Assembly (NCBI GenBank): GCA_963575745.1
Contig: CAUYUJ010021133.1
Coordinates: 70,001-134,000 of the forward strand
Length of the DNA: 64,000 bases
Direction of reading: 5' to 3'
From: Prorocentrum cordatum
Taxonomy: Eukaryota; Sar; Dinophyceae; Prorocentrales; Prorocentraceae
Made by a program: the position numbers and the translations under genes. Positions 59,141 to 64,000 of the stretch are shown piece after piece (within the stretch, counting starts at the first letter, position 1; each line of letters starts with the position of its first letter). The notes under the pieces were generated by a model. The model saw nothing but the letters and a program-made list of their open reading frames with translations. It had not been told where the DNA came from and searched no databases.

Positions 59141-59299
59141 TTAAATTGACCGTGTTCCTCTACAGGAGGCAGATTCAAAAATAGTCAAAACATAGTCTGG
59201 GGGCGATGTTGGTATTATTTTTCAGTACTTGTGTAGCCCTTTTTGTTGTTGTTCATGTGCCTTTCAAACTCTGCCTGTAGGAGGACATACGCAACCTAA
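59141..59299 (+). mobile_element. MITE family A
   Basis: TTAAATTGACCGTGTTCCTCT ... CTGTAGGAGGACATACGCAACCTAA. Both ends decayed. Confidence 0.82.
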
Positions 59300-59671
59300 T
59301 TCTGTCGCCGCTCCTCACACACGCGAGTCTCCGTGAAGCGAACGGGCCCTGCAGCAAAAGGGCCCTGCAGCAAACGGGCCCGTCCGGCCCCTTGGGGGGG
59401 GCCTCCAAGGGCCCCCGGGGCCGTCATTGGAAACGACTCGGGATGAGAGCTCTCGGGGGCCCCCAAACGGGGTGGTGACCACACCGTGTGGTGAGTCGGT
59501 GGGGATTCGGGGTCACCGCACGGCTTTGGAACTCGGGTCGTTCTCCAAGGACGTCTCGCGCCTGGGGCATCCGAGGTCCCGAAACCGTGCGTTGACGGAC
59601 CGTGTGGTGAGGCCTTGGGGGAGTTCGAGGTCACCGCACGGTCTGTCACCGCACCGCTTCGAGACTCCAAA
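59300..59671. other. Unique stretch with GTGGTGA..CACCGCACGG duplication
   Basis: CCGTGTGGTGAG..TCGGGGTCACCGCACGG near 59486 is repeated at about 59598 (CCGTGTGGTGAG..TCGAGGTCACCGCACGG), a ~112-bp tandem duplication. No gene. Confidence 0.5.
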
Positions 59672-59834
59672 GATCAGGAGGGAAAAAAACAAACACAATA
59701 AATCTCGGTTCCCCAGAAAATATGGGAAAATATGGGAGGTGGGGGGGAAGACAGAAACCCAGAAAATATAGGAAAATATGGGGAATATTTTTCTTCGTGT
59801 GTATTTATTTGTGTGTCCTCGGGCCCCTTCAAAA
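59672..59834 (+). mobile_element. MITE family H, copy 8
   Basis: AGGAGGGAAAAAAACAAACACAATAAATC ... CGTGTGTATTTATTTGTGTGTCC ... GGGCCCCTTCAA. Confidence 0.9.
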
Positions 59835-59972
59835 GAGCTCGTCCTTGGGGGCCACGCCTCGGGCCCAGGGACCCGTGCCTCGGCGACTGCGCACTGGACA
59901 GTGGGCGTGGCTACACGGGGCTGTGGTCTACCGTCGGCGCTGTTGGGGCTCAGGGTCACGTTGCGCCAAAGG

Positions 59973-60309
59973 TTAAGTCGGGCATGTCCCTCTACAGGAG
60001 GAATGTTTCAGAGATTGTAGAACCTTAGTCCTGGTGCGATGTTTCCACTACAGTCAACCATGATAGTCAGGATGGAACAACTTTCCAAGGCTACCTTTTT
60101 ATCCTTTCCCCTTTGGTATTCGGCATCCTTCGGCGTTCTGCTGCGGTCCGCACGGAAAACGTCAACATGGCGCTCCAAGGCCCTTGCTTCCTTACCGCGC
60201 ATCCTTACTATCCTGGTCGAGTGTATGGTAGACTAGTTTTGAATATGTCTGACTATCTTCTGTATTTCTCGTCCAGACTCCGCCTGTGTGGGGGACGTGC
60301 CCGACCTAA
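59973..60309 (+). mobile_element. Family A element, long form, perfect 8-bp target duplication
   Basis: 337 bp, twice the usual length. TTAAGTCGGGCATGTCCCTC ... GTGGGGGACGTGCCCGACCTAA. GCCAAAGG at 59965-59972 and 60310-60317. The extra interior holds repeat U (60150-60215). No open frame of note. Confidence 0.92.
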
Positions 60310-60446
60310 GCCAAAGGTTCTGAAGGGCCCTCGTTGGGGTGCCGGCGCGAGCTCTTCAAGCCACACCCCTTCCGGGGTCGCTGGCCGCGCCCCCCCGTGC
60401 CAGAAGAGAAAGCCCAGCGCGAGTGCACCCATGCTTGGCGGGGTTT

Positions 60447-60618
60447 GGCGGCGCGCAAAAGGGGGTAGGGGGAGGGGGGAAGGCTTCTTAGAAGCACCCT
60501 GCTTCTTAGAAGGCCTCGGCCTTACGTCTATAGAGAAGGCCCGCGCCTTCTAAGAAGCAGGGGTGCTTCTAAGAAGCCTTCCCCCCTCCCCCTACCCCCC
60601 TCTGCGCGCCGCCAAGGG
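60447..60618. mobile_element. Foldback MITE family C, best-preserved copy
   Basis: GCGGCGCGCAAAAGGGGGTAGG ... GCTTCTTAGAAGCACCCTGC ... CTATAGAGAAGG ... GCAGGGGTGCTTCTAAGAAGC ... CCTACCCCCCTCTGCGCGCCGCC; nearly perfect palindrome over 170 bp. Confidence 0.93.
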
Positions 60619-60654
60619 GTCCGCGGGCGGCCCCTCGCTCACCGCTGGAGCCTC

Positions 60655-61190
60655 AGGCGATCGCAAGCAGGGAGCCAGGGGGGCGCGGACTAGGTTCTCG
60701 CAATTGACACGCTGTCTGTCAGTTCTCGCTGCTGCAGGCTCCTATCCTCGACTAGACGTAAGAGTGACCTTTCGCTGGAGTGACCTGTTGGTGCGGGCAC
60801 AGATGGGCCCCCAGATGGCTGAACGCGAAGCGGTAGCAGCGGCTGGCGCGCCTGGATTTGGCTTCCCCGCGGGCCCCCCAAAGCCGCGCACCAAAGGTCA
60901 CTCTTACCCAGGGTCACTCTTGCGTATAGCCGATATCCCCATTGGGGGGGTGGTAGCCACGAGCGCGTGGTCGTTCATTCGCCTGCGTCGGCAAGGCCTA
61001 GAGAGCTCCAGAGACCCCCCGAGTGCCCACTGGACCCCAGAGATTAAAAAGGGGGGCATCGCGGATTGCCGCCGCCGGGCGAGGCGGCACCGGCCGCGCT
61101 TTTGGGGAGGGCACCTCCCCCGATCCATGGACTCGGCGACCCCGCGCCACGTCCACGGATCGCTAATCCATGCTTGCGCGCCCCCGGGAG
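60655..61190. mobile_element. MITE family E, copy 6, split by insertion
   Basis: Left end GATCGCAAGCAGGGAGCC..GGCGCGGACTAG at 60658-60692. The remainder starts at 61056 (CATCGCGGATTGCCGCCGCC) and runs to GCTAATCCATGCTTGCG. About 360 bp lie between. Confidence 0.75.
60758..60908. mobile_element. MITE family F inside family E copy 6
   Basis: GTAAGAGTGACCTTTCGC at the left and GCGCACCAAAGGTCACTCTTAC at the right are inverted repeats. The same end word is at 54438. Confidence 0.75.
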
Positions 61191-61647
61191 CCCCCTCCCG
61201 CACCCGCCTCGGCCCTCGCATCACCAGTCTCGAACTTATCCCTACCCCTAAGACTGACACGCCAAAAAGGCGATGGCAATCCCAGGGGTGCGCCCTGAAA
61301 ACCTGAGGGAATCCCTGAGATTGGCATCGCGACGAGGCGATGCCCAGCTTGGGGTTAGGGATGTCTTCCAGGCTGGAAATTGCAGGCGGCTCTGCCGCGC
61401 CTCTGGCGCGACATGGGCGGCGCCGCCCAGGCCGCCTGCAGGGCTTCTTCTTGTTGACCCCGCGAGCTGCCGGGCTGCTGGGCCCGCCCGCGCCCCCCGC
61501 CCCCCCCCCCCCCCCGGATAGCCTGACCCTGTCGGCTGCGCAGGTCCGGCAGGGCGTAGTGTGCTGTGCTGGTGCGCGCGGGCATGCGCGGGGCTGCCCA
61601 GAGCCAAAAGGTTTCTGTGATTGGCCGCCCCGCCCCCCCCCCAGCTT
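61191..61647. other. GC-rich stretch with possible short exon
   Basis: 61373-61446 reads KLQAALPRLWRDMGGAAQAA in a GC3-rich frame ending at TGA; unsupported otherwise. 61495-61515 is a C homopolymer. 61525-61610 is shared with 57.9 kb. Confidence 0.3.
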
Positions 61648-61775
61648 GGCATCGCTCGGACGTGTGCAGTTTTCCTTCTGCGAGGACCATCGAGGAGCAT
61701 CCCTGGTCATTTGGCGAGAAAACCACGCACGAAACCGAATAAAAAACACAGGGAATGGACGTCCGAGCGATGGCC
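61648..61775. mobile_element. MITE family D, full-length copy
   Basis: GGCATCGCTCGGACGTGTGC ... AATGGACGTCCGAGCGATGGCC. Confidence 0.9.
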
Positions 61776-62039
61776 AGCCAGGGCCCCGCGGACTGCCCAG
61801 GTTGTCGCCGAGAGATGGAATGACAGCCTCCAGGGGTACAGGGAGGGGATGTCCAGACTGGCGCCAGGCGGAAACGCCGTCCGCCGACGTCCGAAAGGCT
61901 GCGCGCGCGTGTCTTTTTCGGGAGGAAAAACCGTATCAGTTGCAGGCCGCCGCTTGGAGCCCGTCGGCGTCTTGCCCCCTTCGGTGTTGCCCGAAGGCCC
62001 CGTGACACGCGGATGGGTTCCCCGCGGCGGCGCGTCATG

Positions 62040-62285
62040 TCATTGACATCCTCTCCTCCTCTTCTAATCCTGAAACTCCTATCATAATCTACTCATCCTA
62101 ACAAGGTCCTCTCCCCCTCTCGCCTCCTCCTTCCTCCTCATCCCTCATCTCTCCCTCCCTCCCCCAGCCCCCTCCTCCTCCCTCACCCCCTCCTCCTCCT
62201 CCTCCTCCTCCTCCTCCTCCTCCTCCTCCTCCTCCTCCTCCTCCTCCTCCTCCTCCTCCTCCCCTCCTTCTCCCCTTCCTCCTCC
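62040..62285. repeat. Polypyrimidine and TCC array
   Basis: CTCC-rich from 62050, pure (TCC)n at 62184-62262. Confidence 0.95.
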
Positions 62286-62295
62286 TTCTCGAGAG

Positions 62296-62510
62296 GTGCT
62301 CCCGGGGTGCAGGCCCCAGGGCCCGGAGGGCTGCGAGCTGCGCCGGCGGCATCCGCTGGTGGCCGGGTCGCTGGGGGGCGGTCCACGGGAGCGCCTCCTA
62401 GAGGAGCTGACCAACCCGCGGCCAGTGCCGCTTGCGCCGCGGGAGCCACTGGCCGGATCATGTGGCCCCGAGCCCCGAGCGCTCGCGTCGGGAGAGGAAA
62501 AAGGCTCACG
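62296..62510 (+). CDS. Possible exon, unknown protein
   Basis: The frame reads VLPGCRPQGPEGCELRRRHP, then LVAGSLGGGPRERLLEELTN, then PRPVPLAPREPLAG, with about 88 percent GC3. The acceptor may be CTCGAGAG at 62295, directly after the TCC polypyrimidine. The 3' end and family are unknown. Confidence 0.4.
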
Positions 62511-62554
62511 CCAGCAGGAAGTATGGGACAGCATGTGCGAGGTCACGGCGCGGC

Positions 62555-62660
62555 ACAAAACGCTCTGACACGGCACGGCGCTGCGCTGCGCCACGGCATG
62601 GCATGCCGCAGCACGGCAGCGCCGCACCGAGTCACCAGTTGAACGCACGACGCGTTAGTT
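62555..62660. other. GGCACGGCG-rich stretch
   Basis: Short CACGGC/GGCATG/GCACGGC repeats. No gene. Confidence 0.5.
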
Positions 62661-62804
62661 GCACAGCACGTGGGAAGAGGGCTCGCGAGTTGGACCCACG
62701 ACGCTGCATCCAGCATTCGGCATGGGGCCCCGCACGCCGTGTCGTACGTCGGCTGCTCCATAGGTTGTCGGTGGCGCGATCGGTTGTGCCACAGGTTGTG
62801 TTGG

Positions 62805-62868
62805 AGATTGCGCCGCAGGCTGCGCCGCAGGCTGCGCCGCAGGCTGCGCCGCAGGCTGCGCCGCAGTC
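62805..62868. repeat. 12-bp tandem repeat, five copies
   Basis: (GCCGCAGGCTGC)n, which would encode Ala-Pro-Gln-Ala in one frame. No surrounding gene identified. Confidence 0.9.
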
Positions 62869-63098
62869 GTCCAGTACAGTCGGCCCGGATTAGAAGGCCG
62901 ACCCTGCCAAATCAAGGGTACACCTGTGTCCTGTACCTCGCGACCCATGCCTCTTACATTCCTGTGGCAATGGCAATGTGGCCCTCGAAAGGGTCTTGTG
63001 TCCTCTCGCGTGTCCTACCCAATCAAGCACGACTGTAAACTTGAGTCAGCTCCGTCCATGTCGTGCCGTTTGCTCCGGCGGCACCTCGCGCAGCAGTA

Positions 63099-63278
63099 TC
63101 GGGCCGGGCGAAAGGGGGGGATTTGCAAATTTGCTGCATGCAGCTGGTTTCGGCCCCGCCGCCAGGCCCATTCCTCGAGACATAGCCGCCTCCGGCGCCG
63201 GGAGGCGCCGGGAAAATCAGCTACGCGAGCTGATTCTCAAACCCCCCTTTTGCTATCCCCCCCTTTCGCCCGACCCGA
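63099..63278 (+). mobile_element. MITE family J with perfect 5-bp target duplication
   Basis: TCGGGCCGGGCGAAAGGGGG ... ATCCCCCCCTTTCGCCCGACCCGA; CAGTA at 63094-63098 and 63279-63283. Same family as the probable introner at 41056. Confidence 0.92.
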
Positions 63279-63283
63279 CAGTA

Positions 63284-63370
63284 GGGGGGAGGGGCAGGGA
63301 GGGGTGGGAGGGGGGGGGAGGAGTAGGGGGGAGGGGCAGGGAGGGGGAGGGGAGAAGGGGAGAGGAAGTC
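63284..63370. repeat. GGGGAGGGGCAGGGA purine-rich repeats
   Basis: G-tract-rich (GGGGGGAGGGG) tandem with a ~35-bp period, G-quadruplex-prone. Confidence 0.85.
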
Positions 63371-63599
63371 AGGACGACGCACACGTGCAGGCATCCACGT
63401 TGGTTTCGAGCGTGCGCACGGCGCGCACATGTGCAGCACGCGGCCGGTCTCGTAGGCTGGGGTGGCCGTGCTCACGTGCGCGGGTGGGCGCGCGCGCGTC
63501 CCTTTTTGTGTGGGCTCCGGAGGGGGGGAGGACGGGGAGGAGGCGGGCCTCGACCGGGACGGAGGATGTCGGAGAAGAATTGGGCAGACCTGCCTAGGA
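63371..63599. other. GC-rich unique stretch
   Basis: GTGCGCACG-type words. No gene recognised. Confidence 0.35.
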
Positions 63600-63735
63600 G
63601 CACCCTGCTCGCCTCCAGGGTGCCCTGGGCTTCCAGGGCCTCGATGGTTTTGCGATGGAAAGGGTGACGCTCCCACACCAGAAGTCCGTGGACGTCCTGG
63701 GGTCTCAGGGCTGGGTCTTGTGCGGGAGGTCTCCC
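63600..63735 (-). CDS. Dispersed coding-like fragment, copy 2
   Basis: Minus-strand frame LRPQDVHGLLVWERHPFHRK, then TIEALEAQGTLEASRVLLG. Partner of 56570-56715 with the frame kept. Unknown family, borders uncertain. Confidence 0.45.
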
Positions 63736-63784
63736 GTGGTCGGGCCCCTCCTGCACACGCCGGTCGTCGCAGGTAGGTGTAAGT

Positions 63785-63825
63785 CGGGCGTTTCCCTCTA
63801 CAGGAGGAATCTTCGAGGATCGAGG
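63785..63825 (+). mobile_element. MITE family A, left end only
   Basis: GTAAGTCGGGCGTTTCCCTCTACAGGAGGAATC, then unrelated sequence; truncated. Confidence 0.75.
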
Positions 63826-63895
63826 GAGGCCTTCCGCTTGCTCTCTCGTCCTCCAGGGGCGGGCGGAGGCCCAACATCTGCTGCCGACGCCTGCC

Positions 63896-64000
63896 TCAAG
63901 CAGTGGCGAAGCGTCCTTGCTCGCCTATGGGCCGACCAAAGACTGTTCCAATAACCTTTTGTGGCTTCAACGAAATATGTTCTTAGAACATCTCTGGCTG
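63896..64000 (+). mobile_element. MITE family B, copy 5, running off the window
   Basis: TCAAGCAGTGGCGAAGCGTCC to GTTCTTAGAACATCTCTGGC; the right end is beyond 64000. Confidence 0.9.

Noticed and set aside
1-64000. Dinoflagellate spliced-leader relics, rRNA, snRNA or telomere repeats
   Set aside because: I looked for the spliced-leader core, telomeric TTTAGGG runs and conserved rRNA words and saw none; reading by eye could miss diverged copies.
1-64000. Autonomous transposon or retroelement
   Set aside because: No reverse transcriptase, integrase or transposase motif was recognised in any frame; all elements called are short and non-coding.

Overview
This is a eukaryotic nuclear window, most probably from a dinoflagellate. 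It is GC-rich and almost saturated with microsatellites (chiefly GGA/TCC) and short inverted-repeat elements. Coding sequence occurs only as short GC3-rich islands. The islands that can be joined into a sensible protein use GC-AG, GA-AG and, once, GT-AG introns. I saw no rRNA, tRNA, spliced-leader relic, CRISPR array, transposase or reverse transcriptase. Every long open frame lies in a low-complexity repeat or has no recognisable content. The assignment to dinoflagellates rests on this style and is an inference.

Layout. 0-4.3 kb: GT arrays, a 53-bp satellite split by a 'CTTGG' satellite, then GGA arrays. 4.3-19.8 kb: five exons that together read as a CAP (SCP/PR-1) domain, separated by introns packed with miniature inverted-repeat elements (MITEs); an extra, partly fused CAP exon lies at 8.3 kb. 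12.8-16.7 kb: CTA array, 73-bp satellite, 741-bp palindrome and a dispersed ~0.6-0.8 kb repeat. 20-23 kb: composite segmental repeats. 22.9-31.0 kb: a lower-GC island enclosed by ~0.7-0.9 kb inverted repeats. 31-38 kb: MITE clusters and CTTGG satellites. 38.1-41.4 kb: exons of a second gene of unknown function with a Rossmann-like segment. 41.5-44.46 kb: MITEs, CTTGG satellite and a 0.9-kb GAT array. 44.46-52.44 kb: the same ~3.95-kb sequence twice around a run of 100 N, almost certainly unmerged overlapping contig ends. 52-64 kb: MITEs, TCC tracts and a few isolated exon-like islands.

The most interesting theme is introners. A 196-bp CAP intron consists entirely of one inverted-repeat element; a paralogous exon 10 kb away lacks it, giving a filled and an empty site in one window. 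A 197-bp intron of the second gene coincides with a member of another inverted-repeat family whose insertion site supplies half of each splice signal. At least twelve MITE families are present, several with readable target-site duplications and nested insertions that order their activity.
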